Assembly: GCF_000321225.1 (NCBI RefSeq)
Contig: NW_004450302.1
Location: 949,783-1,013,782 of the forward strand
Length of the DNA stretch: 64,000 bases
Direction of reading: 5' to 3'
Source of the DNA: Odobenus rosmarus divergens
Taxonomy: Eukaryota > Chordata > Mammalia > Carnivora > Odobenidae
The notes under the pieces are model-generated. The model worked only from the letters and a program-made list of their open reading frames with translations. It was not told the origin of the DNA and searched no databases. Made by a program: the position numbers and the translations under genes. This document shows positions 12,001 to 22,914 of the stretch, piece by piece (within the stretch, counting starts at the first letter, position 1; each line of letters starts with the position of its first letter).

Positions 12001-15000
12001 CTGTCTTTTGGCTTTTATGTGTAGTTACTTTGAAAGTAGAGAAACAGGCAAGGCAGGGAAGCTGCCATTGAAAACTCACATTTGTTGAGCATTACTTGGA
12101 AGGCAGGCTCTGTGGTAGGGGGGCTTCCACCTGCTCTCTCAGAAGCAGTGGAGAATCTTACCCTCCCCACCCCCACTGCCACGATCGCAGTTTAGTTGGG
12201 AGGGATGGATCAGAGAGCAAGGACAGATTTGGGAAATGGTTTTCCAGATTGGAGTCAGAAAGATGTAGATTGAATTGCAGATGTAGGTTGTGGTATGCCA
12301 TTTAATGGAGACATGCAGAGAGGGAAGCTGTGGTTGGGCTGTATCTCGGGGGCTCTGCAGTTGTTCTTCAGGACTTGATTTCCTGTCCTGTCCCCAGACG
12401 ATGGATGCAGACCACTCCAAGTCCCCAGAGGGCCTGCTTGGAGTCCTGGGCCACATGCTGTCCGGGAAGAGTTTGGATCTGCTGCTGGCTGCCGCTGCTG
12501 CCACTGGGAAGCTTAAATCCTTCGCCCGGAAATTCATCAAGTAAGGGAAGGCTGGGCCCCTGTCCAGGGTTGTGGAGGCAGGTCTGAAGGAGGGAGTAGC
12601 AGAATAGGGGCAAGGCACTGGGGTCTGGGTCTCCCTGGAGATGCCCAGGGCAAGCCAGAGCATCCCAGTGGGAGACTCTGGGGGAAGGGCCAGGTCTTTG
12701 GGTGTCAAGTGTTCTTTTCTTTGCAGCTGAGCATGAGGTGGAGGTGTTTGATGAGATGAGAGGCATTGAATGGCGGACGTGGAGGGATTCGGGTGCGCCC
12801 AGTTGTTAATAAGGGGCTCTCAAACACTGTTGACTTTTTTGGTTGACCCGGAATTTTATATATAGAACTTTGTTCCATCTAGTGAGCCATTCTCTGGGCC
12901 TTGGAAATCTTTTTTTTTTTTTTTTTTTTAAAGATTTTTAACTAATCTCTACACCCATCGTGGGGCTCAGACTCACAGCCCTGAGATCAAGAGTCATATG
13001 CTCTACTGACCGAGCCAGCCAGGCGCCCTGCCTTGGAAATCTTTTAAAAACAGAAAGCATTTTTTTCTGTGTAGCGGTGGTGTTCATTTTAAGTTTAAAC
13101 CCTAATTCAGACTCTAGTGATGCTTTCTGGATAGGTGTAGCCCCCTGACCCCTTGCCCTGCTTGCTGTGACCTGTCTCCATTCCTCCCCCAGTTTGAATG
13201 AATTTACGACACACGGCAATGAAGAACTCGGTAAGTCAGCTCTGTGCACCCGCAGGCCCGGCACTGTGGGAGGGGTGGTGGAGGGAGAGAACAGGGGAGG
13301 GCAGAGGGCCCATTGCTCCTCCTGGCGAGGCTGTTTTCTCCTCTGAGCAATGACTAACTGAAGCTTTTGGGGAGCCTTGACGGGGGAGTGCTGGGAAAAG
13401 GATTCTTCCAAAACCACCTCTGTCTCTTGCCCTCCCCCTTTATGATTTGGTTGGGTACTGGGAAGAAGGAGGGTGTCAGGAGTCTTTGATTCCAAGGAAG
13501 GGATGATGTTCTAATTGAGACTCAAGAAAAGGATTCTGAGCCTCAGAGCTTTGAAGGAGCCACTTGGTCGCTGACCTTCCTTGAGGCAAATCCTGATCCC
13601 CTCCTGATTCACCTGAGGGCTCTGGGCCCTGTTCGGGGCTGTGGGGTCAGCCATCTTGTTCTCCGTAGCCAAAGCAGCCTCCGTTCGCGCCTTGCTTTTC
13701 GACATCTCCTTCCTCATGTTGTGCCATGTGGCCCAGACCTATGGTTCAGAGGTGAGTGAGAAGAGAACAGTCTGGATTAGGGGCACCAGGATTAGGGGCG
13801 GGGAGACGGGGAAGGAAGAGACCGGTAACTTGGCTCCCTGGTCTCCCAAGCCAGTTCGTTCTGCTGCCTGCAGAACGCAGGTGCCCCCACCCTTGGCGGG
13901 TCCGTGGATGCCCCCTGTGTCACATCCTGAATCCTTCAGTGCTGCATCCACACCCACCACTGGGTGGCAGCACAGCCCCCGTCTTTCTCCCTTCAACCAA
14001 TTCGTCTTCAGTTCTTTAGGCTGGAAAGTAGAAGCAGTGGGGCAGGAAACTGAGGCACAGGGCACTGGCTGCTGACGCCCCCTTCCTTTCCTAGGTGATT
14101 CTGTCCGAGTCGAGCACAGGAGCACAGGTGCCCTTTTTTGAAACGTGGATGCAGACTTGCATGCCCGAGGAGGGCAAAATCCTGAACCCTGACCACCCCT
14201 GCTTCTGGCCTGACTCCACCAAAGTGGAGTCCTTGGTGGCCTTGCTCAACAACTCCTCGGAGATGAAGCTGGTGTCAGTGGCCGGGCACCCACTCCAAGG
14301 GTGGCGGTGGGGGCAGGCCAAGACCCTCTCCCTCAGTCCATCCCACACTCCCCCGTGGTGATTTTTCTCCCACCCCACCCCCTCGTAGGCAGATGAAGTG
14401 GCACGAAGCCTGTCTCAGCATTTCAGCGGCCATCTTGGAGATCCTCAATGCCTGGGAGAATGGGGTGCTGGCCTTCGAGTCCATCCAGGTAGCCCCACCT
14501 TTCCAGCAGCCTTCTTTCTTCCCTGAGACACAGAGCCAGTGTTTGATAGCTTGTTACACTTTATAAGAATAAGAAGACTCTTAAATCCAGGAGCTCATGC
14601 TTGGATGTTGATCTTCCTTGTAAGATCAACATAGGCTTAGCCACTCCCTCCCACCCAGGTAACTTTGGGAAAAGCATATTCGTGGGGAAAAGAGGTGTGG
14701 GATGCGGTCCAGGACTCCACCTGCGACACTCAGCTGCCCACAGAGGTTGGGGAAAGTGATGGTCAGGGCGGGGGAGAGCGTGGCCTCAGTCACCCTTTCC
14801 CCTCCCCCCAGAAAATCACAGATAATATCAAGGGGAAGGTGTGCAGTCTGGCAGTGTGTGCTGTGGCTTGGCTCGTGGCCCACGTGCGGATGCTGGGGCT
14901 GGACGAGCGTGAGAAGTCGCTGCAGATGATCCGCCAGCTGGCGGGGCCGCTGTACAGTGAGAACACTCTGCAGTTCTACAACGAGAGGTCAGTAACCCGT

Positions 15001-18000
15001 CCCCTCCCTCTGGGAGCGCGGAGGGCCTGCCGCGAGCGGGCAGCACCCCCAGTAACCAGTAGCCCCCTCTCCTCTTAACGTTCCCAGACAGGCTGCTCAC
15101 TCACTCCCATTCTTATTTGTGTGTTCACGCACTGACTCAGCAACACTGAGTGTGTGTCTCCGTGCCAGGAGTGTTTACGACCCGGCACCTGCTGTGTCCC
15201 AGAAACACAGCCCCCGAATTGCTATGATTCCTGTCTTCAAAGAGCTCAAGTTGTGGAGAACTAGCTCACCAGAACAGAGTGGTTGTCTTAGCCGCGGCAC
15301 GGCGTAGGCACCAGGAGCCCATCCGCAGAACTGTGAGCCTTGGGCCCACCCACCCTCGTCATCCTCCCCCCTGCCTCCCTCTTGTGACATTTTGCTGCCT
15401 TGGCTTTTCAGAGGCTTGGAGGACCTCCCTGGTGACTTCATCCGTGTGGAGTTCGGTGGTGGTGGTTGATTTCCCCATCCAGTAACTTTTCTTTTTTAAA
15501 TTGTGGTAAAAAATACCTAACATAGCATTTACTATCTTAGTTCAGTATATAGTTCAGCAGTGTGAGGTATTCACATTGTTGTGAAACAGATCTCTAGAAC
15601 CTTTTCGTCTTGTAAATCTGAGACTTTGTACCCATTTAGTAACAGTTCACGCCTTTTACCTCCCTTAGCTTCTGGTAACCACCATTCTACTTTCTGTTTC
15701 TCTGAATTTGACTACTCTAGGTACCCCACGTAAGTGGAATCCTGCAGTGCTTGTCTCTCTGTGCCTGGCGTGTTCCACTTAGCATAATGTTCCCAGGGTT
15801 CATCCATGTCGTAGCCTGTGTCAGAATTCCCTTCAGAATAATATTCCATTGTATGTATGCGCCACGTTTTGTCTATCCATGCATCGGTGGATGGACATTT
15901 GGGTAGTTTCCACCTCTTGGCTGTTGGGAATAGTGCTGCAATGCAGGGAGCATGCACAACCAGTAAGCTAGGAGAGAGGAGTCCCCAGGTAGCCACCCAG
16001 GTGCCTTAGAGAGGGGAAGTGGGGACATCGTGCCAAGATGTGGTGGGAGAGGGTCTGTGAGGTTGTGACCTTTTTCCTCCCTCCTTCTCTCTTCTTCCCT
16101 CACGTCCTTCCTCCCACAAGTAATGGAGGGTTTGCTCTGACAGAATCCGTGCTAAGCACCCTGACTCTGACCCTGGGTGAGGAACAGTGGGACACCCGTG
16201 GGTGCATCGTGCAGGTGGGAAAGCGGCGCTGAAAGTCGCAGCAGCTCTTAGACCCACCCACCCAGGGTTCCAGGAGCAGTGAGCACTCACCCCGGTCTGA
16301 GCACTAACTCAGTCAAAGACTGCTCGTGAGAACATTCCTGGATATACGCTTCTATTTGCCCAGCTACCAAAGGCCGGGAAGAGTCGAGTGGGGCAGCCCT
16401 TGGGCCCCTGTCCTGGAAGTAACAGTTTACTTTGGGAGGAGGCCAGGGCTGGGCGGGGACCCCCCCCCAAGCACTCAGCGCAGAGGGAAGTGATTATATT
16501 TATTTATGTCCAGGGATTGGCAGGGCTCAGGTCTGGGGGATGGGGGGAGTTGGAGACAGTGAGAGAGGAAATATGAATATATCGCTGCAATAACCTGGGG
16601 GAGGAGAGCAAACTGCTCCCCCCACCCCAGGCTTTGTGCCCAGCAGGTGAGCAGCCTGCCAGAAGCCAGACCGGTAGGGTCAGGTCTGCTAGGGGGTTGT
16701 GACTTCCTCTCGTCTCCTCCCTCGGCGAAGAATGGGGTTAATTCCCCAGGAATATTTCCGTAACTCAAGTCCTGGGAAAAGTCTGGCCTGGATGTTTGCT
16801 CCGTTCTTGAACCTGGTATTGCCTGAACCTAAACATCAGGTCCTCTCCCCGTCCCCCAGGGTGGTGATCATGAGCTCAATCCTGGAGCACATGTGTGCTG
16901 ACGTGCTGCAGCAGACAGCCACCCAGATCAAGTTCCCGTCCACGGGCGTGGACACAATGCCCTACTGGAACTTGCTGCCCCCCAAGCGGCCCATCAAGGA
17001 AGTGCTGACGGACATATTCGCCAAGGTGCTGGAGAAGGGCTGGGTGGACAGCCGCTCCATCCACATCTTTGACACCCTGCTGCACATGGGAGGTGTCTAC
17101 TGGTTCTGCAACAACCTGATTAAGGTACCTGGGAGACCTAGGCTGGGGGAGCAGGTCTCCTCAGACTCAGGGAGACAGCTGAGAGAATACCAAGCAGAAC
17201 CAGCATCCTACACCCAGCCTGGTCCGCGGGGCTCGGTCGCGGGGCTCCTGGGCTCTGAGGGGGGCCACCTCCTCAGGGAGCGGTGGCCAGAGGCTGATGC
17301 GGAGTGAGGGATGGAGCTGCACCTGGGGCCGCCCCTGTGTCCCCTCTCAGAGAACCCCGTGTTGGGAGTCCTCAGGTCCTCATCTCCCTGCCCCGCCCAT
17401 ACAGGAGCTGTTGAAGGAGACGCGGAAGGAGCACACGCTGCGGGCGGTGGAGCTGCTCTACTCCGTCTTCTGTCTGGACATGCAGCAAGTGACCCTGGTC
17501 CTCTTGGGCCATATCCTGCCGGGGCTGCTCACCGATTCCTCCAAGTGGCACAGCCTCATGGACCCCCCCGGCACTGCTCTTGCCAAGTAGGGTTCTCTCG
17601 GAGCCGCAGGTCCCCACGGCGCAGTGCCGGGTGCCCCTCACCTCGGGCCGCCCTGGGAGGCTGGGCTGTGGGGGAGCCCTGTCAGCCCTGGCACAGAAGC
17701 CCTCTCCGGGGCCCCCTGACTTTACCGTCTTTTCCTGGAACCCTTTGCCAGGCTAGCCGTCTGGTGTGCCCTGAGTTCCTATTCCTCCCATAAGGGACAG
17801 GCGTCCTCCCGCCAAAAGAAGAGACACCGTGAAGACATCGAGGTAGGGGACCCCTCCGTTCACTTGTTCATGTGCTCAGCAGACATTTGCTGAGCCTTTT
17901 GCGGGTAAGAGGCACCTTCCCAGGCCCAGGCCCTGCCCCTGGGCGGCTGCGTCACAGCTCAGCTGGTTGAGCGTCTCCAGGGGTGACTGTGTGAGGGGGT

Positions 18001-20014
18001 GTCTCACTAGGGTTGTGGGAGGGTGAGGGAAGCTGGGCCTACTGGAGATGCCAGCCGAGGCCTGTGGTGACCGGACTTTTCCTCCTGTATGAGCTCTAGC
18101 TCTGTTCTCTGGTAATGGGAAATTTGGGGCCTAGCGGGTAATAGTGACTCTCTCACCCTCCAGGATTATATCAGTCTCTTCCCCTTGGATGACATGCAGC
18201 CCTCAAAGCTGATGCGACTGCTGAGCTCCAATGAGGAAGACGCCAACATCCTTTCAAGTCCCAGTGAGCATGAGGACTGGGCTGGGTGGGCTCCTCCTTT
18301 CTTGGGAACTCACTTCTGCCTGGGAAAGCTGCTTGGCGTAGAACCCGGCCGCTGGCGTCTTTGCTGGTCAGAGTGTGGTGGGAGTTTGTCCCATTCTGCC
18401 CCCCACTGCTGCTCTGTTTTCTACCTGCGGAGAGACCAGAGAGGTTCCCGGGCACCTCTCCCAAAAGACTGAAGCTCTTCTGTCCAGACCCCAGCCCAGC
18501 CCTGGACACACCGCTGTCCCTTCCCTACCCTTTACTCGCTACAAGTGACTTCACTACCTCGGGCACAGTCTGCCATTGACTCACCAGCTCTGTCCTTCCT
18601 TCCCCTGAAACAGGCCCTGCGGCCTGGGCTGGGGCTGGGGCGGGGGCGGCTCCCCACTCTTCCTGCCTAAAGAGCACCCCTCCCCCTCAGGCTCCCCTTG
18701 ATGTTATTACCTCTCCCTGCCAAGGGCTTCTTCTGTGGCATTTAATTTTTCCTGTTTCCAGAAATTTCTCTTGAGTCTAGAAGTTTCTCTAAGGCCTTCT
18801 GGGCATTAGGGCACCAACTGTGCAGTTGAGTAGAGGAAAGCTGCTACGTCTGCCACCCACAAACTTTATGACCTTTGGCTGGTTACTCAGCAAATCTGAG
18901 TCTCGGTTTCTTTGTCTGTGAAGTGGGAGTATGAGGATTATGCGGCCTGATCTGTGTGTAGCCCGCAGACTGGAGCCTGGCAGTGCTCACCAAATGTTCT
19001 CTCTCATCTCGCTCTGAGATATCTGTATTCAGGGCCCCTCTGTGACTCTGGATCCTGGACCCTCCCCCCTGGGGCGGGGGGCTCCACACCTGACGGATGA
19101 GGGCGCCCCCTGGGCAGAGGGGTTTTGAAGCTAGGGGGCCTTTCCCTCAGCCTCCCTCCACTTGGCCCCACAGCTGACCGCTCCATGAGCAGCTCCCTGT
19201 CAGCCTCCCAGCTGCACACGGTTAATATGAGAGACCCGCTGAACCGAGTCCTGGGTGAGTCCTCCCACCGCCCTCCGGCCCGAGGGGCTGAGGCCTTGCC
19301 AGCTGGAGGGGGGCCTCCTGGTGCCCCTTCACCCGTGTTAGTGTCCCCACCTTGTTCTTCCATCTCCCCAGGCGCTGGCTCTCCTGTCACCCCCAGGCCC
19401 CCATTCAGTCCCTCTCCCCCGCAGTTCACTTTCCTTTCACATTTCCTTTTTTTGACACCCCCCCGCCCTGATAGGGGGAGCACTCAGCACTTCTTTCTTT
19501 TTGCTTTTTGGTGCCACCACCTCCCAGCCTCACGTCTTCTCAGACCCTACTCACGGAGTGCTCCCTCTCCCCCCATTCCGCACAGCCAACCTGTTCCTGC
19601 TCATCTCCTCCATCCTGGGGTCACGGACCGCCGGCCCGCACACTCAGTTTGTGCAGTGGTTCATGGAGGAGTGTGTGGACTGCCTGGAGCAGGGCAGCCG
19701 GGGCAGCATCCTGCAGTTCATGCCCTTTACCACTGTGAGTGCTTCACCCCAGGTGCGGGCGGGCCCCCCGCAGCTCAGATGGGGGCAGCAGAGCCTGGGG
19801 TATAGGGGCAGCCCTCGGAGTAGGAGCCCTTCCTCCCCGGACATGGCAGCCACCACCAGGCAGCCCCAGCGAGCAGCCATTTGTCTGTCTGTGGCAGGTA
19901 TCAGAGCTGGTGAAGGTGTCAGCCATGTCCAGCCCCAAGGTGGTTCTGGCCATCACGGACCTCAGCCTGTCCCTGGGCCGCCAGGTGGCTGCCAAGGCCA
20001 TTGCTGCGCTCTGA
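6063..20014 (+). CDS. MED24: Mediator complex subunit 24, 3' part (23 exons)
   Basis: MED24 (TRAP100/THRAP4) is a tail-module subunit of Mediator that links nuclear receptors and other activators to RNA polymerase II in the nucleus. The translated exons follow human MED24 from about residue 72 (MVSYSSVLTAISK) to the C-terminus (AAKAIAAL-stop) with few changes. Exon lengths sum to 2763 nt, an exact multiple of three, giving 920 codons plus stop; the ~71 N-terminal codons lie left of the window. LVALL (in exon 14095-14273) and LMRLL (in exon 18164-18263) fit the LXXLL nuclear-receptor box. Relative to human, two residues are gained in the AGAPAPAAGEK segment. No frame breaks are seen. The first intron in the window carries the repeat cluster. 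One exon donor (9832) is duplicated by an insertion; see findings. Confidence 0.97.
6329..6524 (+). mobile_element. Can-SINE
   Basis: Inserted in the MED24 intron 130-330 nt upstream of the 6660 exon. GAAAGAATGCCG occurs on both sides (ending at about 6329 and at about 6539), the target duplication. Confidence 0.95.
7505..7580 (+). repeat. MIR/L2-like relic
   Basis: ACAGGTATTTACTGAGCATT followed by ATGCCCAGCACTGTGCCAGG is the conserved core pattern of ancient mammalian MIR/L2 repeats. It lies in a MED24 intron. Confidence 0.6.
9829..9889 (+). mobile_element. 27-nt Can-SINE head inserted at a MED24 splice donor
   Basis: AAGGTACCTGGGACGTG at 9829-9845 and AAGGTACCTGGGATGTG at 9873-9889 bracket 27 nt (9846-9872) that match the start of a Can-SINE (GGGACACCTGCGTGGCTCAG, then TTGGTT). 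The SINE body and A-tail are absent. The duplicated target contains the donor of the 9718-9831 exon, so two AAG|GTACCT sites now stand 44 nt apart. Confidence 0.85.
12909..13028 (-). mobile_element. Old-type Can-SINE
   Basis: T-run at about 12909, then AAAGATTTTTAACTAATCTC, GGGGCTCAGACTCACAGCCC and GAGCCAGCCAGGCGCCC. CCTTGGAAATCTT flanks both sides. Confidence 0.85.
15485..15955 (-). mobile_element. Old L1 3'-end fragment
   Basis: The + strand carries the complement of an L1M-type 3' region, recognisable by ATTTGACTACTCTAGGTACC, AGCATAATGTTCCCAGGGTT and AATAATATTCCATTGTATGT. It occupies part of the 1.9-kb MED24 intron between the 14812 and 16860 exons. Confidence 0.8.
17940..17976 (+). repeat. 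Possible Can-SINE head fragment
   Basis: GGGCGGCTGCGTCACAGCTC followed by AGCTGGTTGAGCGTCT resembles the first ~35 nt of a Can-SINE with a small insertion. No body or tail follows and no clear flanking duplication was found. Confidence 0.4.
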
Positions 20015-20430
20015 CGGGCTTGGGGTGGCCGCAGGGGCCGTCTGGGGGACCACAGCCCCAGGTGCCTCAGAAGGGAACAGTGAGGAAAGATGAGACATCA
20101 TTGCTCATATCCACGTGATGTAAGAGCCCTGTGTCATTTCCAGATCATTCCCCTATCCTGACATCTGACCTCTAAGACGTCTCCCAGTTTCTTTCATAAT
20201 TTCCTCTGCCCACAGCCAGCACCTAAAGAGTGTGCGCAGCCTGGCTCTTAGCCCAGGGCCCTCAGCACCCCATATCCCTGCCTTGCCTGCCTCCCCTGCC
20301 TCCCCCTCCCAACAGTAGATGTAGCTCTGGGAACTTTGCAGGTGCAGAGTATGTATATTTATATTTTTGTAACACATGAGGGAAGTTCCCCTCAGCTCAT
20401 TGTAAATAAAGATCTTTGTGGGTCCCTGTG
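20015..20430 (+). terminator. MED24: MED24 3' UTR and poly(A) signal
   Basis: A 3' UTR of about 410 nt follows the stop. It contains TATGTATATTTATATTTTTG and ends at AATAAA (20405-20410), placing cleavage near 20425. The UTR sequence resembles the human one closely. Confidence 0.85.
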
Positions 20431-22033
20431 TGAGAGTCCCAAGTGGTGTCAGTGCCTGCATCCCATGGAGGCAGGAAACATCTTCTCCTTGAATCCCATG
20501 TGCTGTGGCCTAGGAAGAGGCTCAGTACTGTGGCTGAGGAGGGCGGGAGGGGTGCGCGGAGGAGGGCTGGGCTCAGGTTCCTGTGTCTGCCCACTCTGCA
20601 GGGGCAGGGCTTCCCTTCCTCAGACGCGCACTGGGCGACAAGGAGTCAACATGCGCGTGTGCCGCCTACCCCCACACCCCAAAGTCAGACTTAACTCTGA
20701 GAAGGGAGAGGTTTTGGCGAAAGGCCCCACTGGTGCTGGAGTAGGGTGTCCTGTCCTTCTGACCCTCTCCCACTAGACCCAACCCCACCGAGTCTGACTG
20801 GCCCCGAGTTTGATCAGTCTCCAGAAGAGGACTGGGCGATGAGGGGCAGGATCTCTTTAACCCTTGCTTGTCTTCTCCACACATCTCCAAGCCCTGGTTA
20901 CTTCAGGACCAAGCAGTGAGGGAGGGCTCTGAGCCACGCAGCTGGGGGTTCTGGCCCTGCTCAGCCAGACCTTCCTTTCTAAGGAGCCAGATGGAGAGGG
21001 GAAGTGGGAGGCGCCTGAGGAGCCCAGGGGAAGCCCTGAGATGGGGGACCGGTTGGCCATCTGGACTCTCCCGGGTCTGGTGGAGGCACCCTGGAACCAC
21101 AGGTGCGTCTTCGGCTGAGGACACGGAGAGGAGTGCTTCCAGCCTGTGATGTGAAGCAGCCCCTCCACTCCCTGCTGCTCTCTCACGCACGCACCTGCCC
21201 TCCCGCCCCATGAGGCTGAGACCAGCGGGAAAGGGACGGGTGGCATGAGGTTGCTCCCGGCCCGGTCAGAGGCAGAGCTTGAGGGAGAGAAGTGCAGGGC
21301 CGGGAATTTGAGTTCTGACCCAAGTTGTCACCTTGAACTCAGATCCTGATCTGTAAAGGGCTTCTCTTTTTTTTTTTTTAAGATTTTTATTTTTTTATTT
21401 GACAGAGACACAGCGGGAGAGGGAACACAAGCAGGGGGAGAGGGAGAGGGAGAAGCAGGCTTCCCGCCGAGCAGGGAGCCCGATGCGGGGCTCGATCCCA
21501 GGAACCAGGGATCATGACCTGAGCTGAAGGCAGATGCTTAAGGACTGAGCCACCCAGGTGCCCCAAGGCACTTCTCATTCTATCCCTGTGGGCAACGGTG
21601 AGCGCAGATGGGCTGGAGTTTATGGAAGATGGCAAATATTAAATCCTCCCTTGCTTCAGTGTCTGTCTGCGTCTGGACTATTAAGACTCCCGCCTGCCCC
21701 CAACCGCACATTCTCCTCTCCCAGTATGGTGGCCCATCTGCCTTCTGTCTTCCCCTAGGCTGGGTCTCCGTGAGGGCAGGGACCTTGCCTGCCTTGTCCA
21801 CTGCCGTGTCCCTAACACTCAGCCCAGTGCTTGCACAGAGTAGGTACAAGAGAAATCCGTGCCAAAGGCGTCAATGTTGATGAGCTAGAGGACTGCCCCC
21901 TTCCTCACTGCACCTCCTCTTTCCCTCCCTTTGGCCTCATTCACCATTCAACTCCCCGCCCCCCCACCCCTGGCTGGGCACCAGCTGGACTCAAGAAGGA
22001 GGAAAAGACACTTAGTGGAGACAAACAAAATAT
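20431..22033. other. Spacer between convergent MED24 and CSF3
   Basis: About 1.6 kb with no exon seen on either strand. It holds a - strand Can-SINE (21367-21564, flanked by AAGG(CA)CTTCTC) and an L2-like relic at about 21770-21850 (GTGAGGGCAGGGACCTTGCC). The remainder is unique GC-rich sequence. Confidence 0.6.
21367..21564 (-). mobile_element. Can-SINE
   Basis: Antisense copy from a T-run to GAGCCACCCAGGTGCCCC, close to the young consensus. Confidence 0.93.
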
Positions 22034-22914
22034 TTTATTATCACAAAGTTTGGCTACAGTGAGAAAGTGGGGGCAGAGGTGGAGAGTGAAGAGCTGAGCA
22101 TTCCTCTCACATACCCCGTCACATAAACCCCCCCCATCTTCCCCTCCCACACTCCCAGTCCCACCCCCCACCCCCCCAGCAAGGCCGATACATGAGCCTC
22201 TGCCCAGCCCTTGAAGAGTCAGAATCCTGACCCTAGTGAGGCTGGGGCAGGCGTCAGGAGCCTGTCATTGTTGCTCTAGGGCATCCAGAAAGATGAGAAA
22301 CGTCAACGATGCCCAGGCTCCCCATACTGGAAGTCAAAAATATTCCTGAAAACATCTTAAAAACTAGATTCCCCCAGCAAATTCGTGGGACCCCAGGGTC
22401 AAGCCTCCCCGCTCTGGCCACCTCCCGCGGGGCCTAATGCTGGTGGCGAAGGGGACGTGAGGAGAAGCAAGATCTGGCCCACCGGGCATGCGCAAGCCAA
22501 GCTGGTGAGGCCAGAGCGAGGGGGACCCAGCAGGGGAACACTGCTGTTTAAATATTAAACAGGGTTGTCTTGTCTCCCACATGGGAGACTTCTTGATGCT
22601 TCCAGGGGCCTCAAGGTGGGTACCGCTGGGGTAAGGAGTTCACTGGGGTTCTTCCCAGTGCCCACCGTGGAGCCAGGCCAGGGAGCAGTCACAGGACTCA
22701 ATACGCGGTATTTACCTATAGCTACCTCCCAGTCCAGGGGACAGGAAGACGGGGGCTTTTCTCCCTGCCACAAGCAGGAGAATGGAACTTGGAGACGGCA
22801 GGAAGGACCCGAGAGTCCGGGGCTCTGTCCTGCTCTTCCTTGTCTTTAAATATTAGATTTAAATAAGCATAAATATTAAATAAAGATAAATACACTGGTT
22901 GGGGAGGGTTTTGC
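22034..22914 (-). terminator. CSF3: CSF3 3' UTR with AU-rich element and poly(A) signal
   Basis: On the - strand, 22844-22897 (just after the stop) has five ATTTA pentamers in an A/T-rich block, the class of AU-rich element that makes cytokine mRNAs unstable. AATAAA lies at 22034-22039 (- strand), giving a UTR of about 880 nt, similar to the human length. Another ATTTA is at about 22550. Confidence 0.8.

Larger units (their letters stand above)
6063..20014 (+). other. MED24: MED24 exon map
   Basis: Coding exons read from AG/GT boundaries with phase checked: 6063-6101, 6660-6733, 7092-7330, 8986-9097, 9255-9405, 9718-9831, 10423-10470, 10884-10966, 11267-11353, 11794-11905, 12398-12540, 13193-13230, 13669-13751, 14095-14273, 14389-14488, 14812-14987, 16860-17124, 17405-17586, 17752-17842, 18164-18263, 19174-19254, 19586-19734, 19898-20014 (ends with TGA). 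The 14273 donor could be placed at 14271 instead, but GT at 14274 keeps the phase with the next exon. The 38-nt exon at 13193 is a microexon-sized piece and is the least conserved (THGNEELAKAASV region against human TYGSEESTKPASV). Confidence 0.9.

Noticed and set aside
12340..12800. C/D-box snoRNA (SNORD124 lies in a MED24 intron in human)
   Set aside because: I looked for TGATGA followed by CTGA with a terminal stem in MED24 introns. TTTGATGAG at about 12749 has no convincing D box or stem, so no call. A covariance-model search of 11900-13200 would decide.
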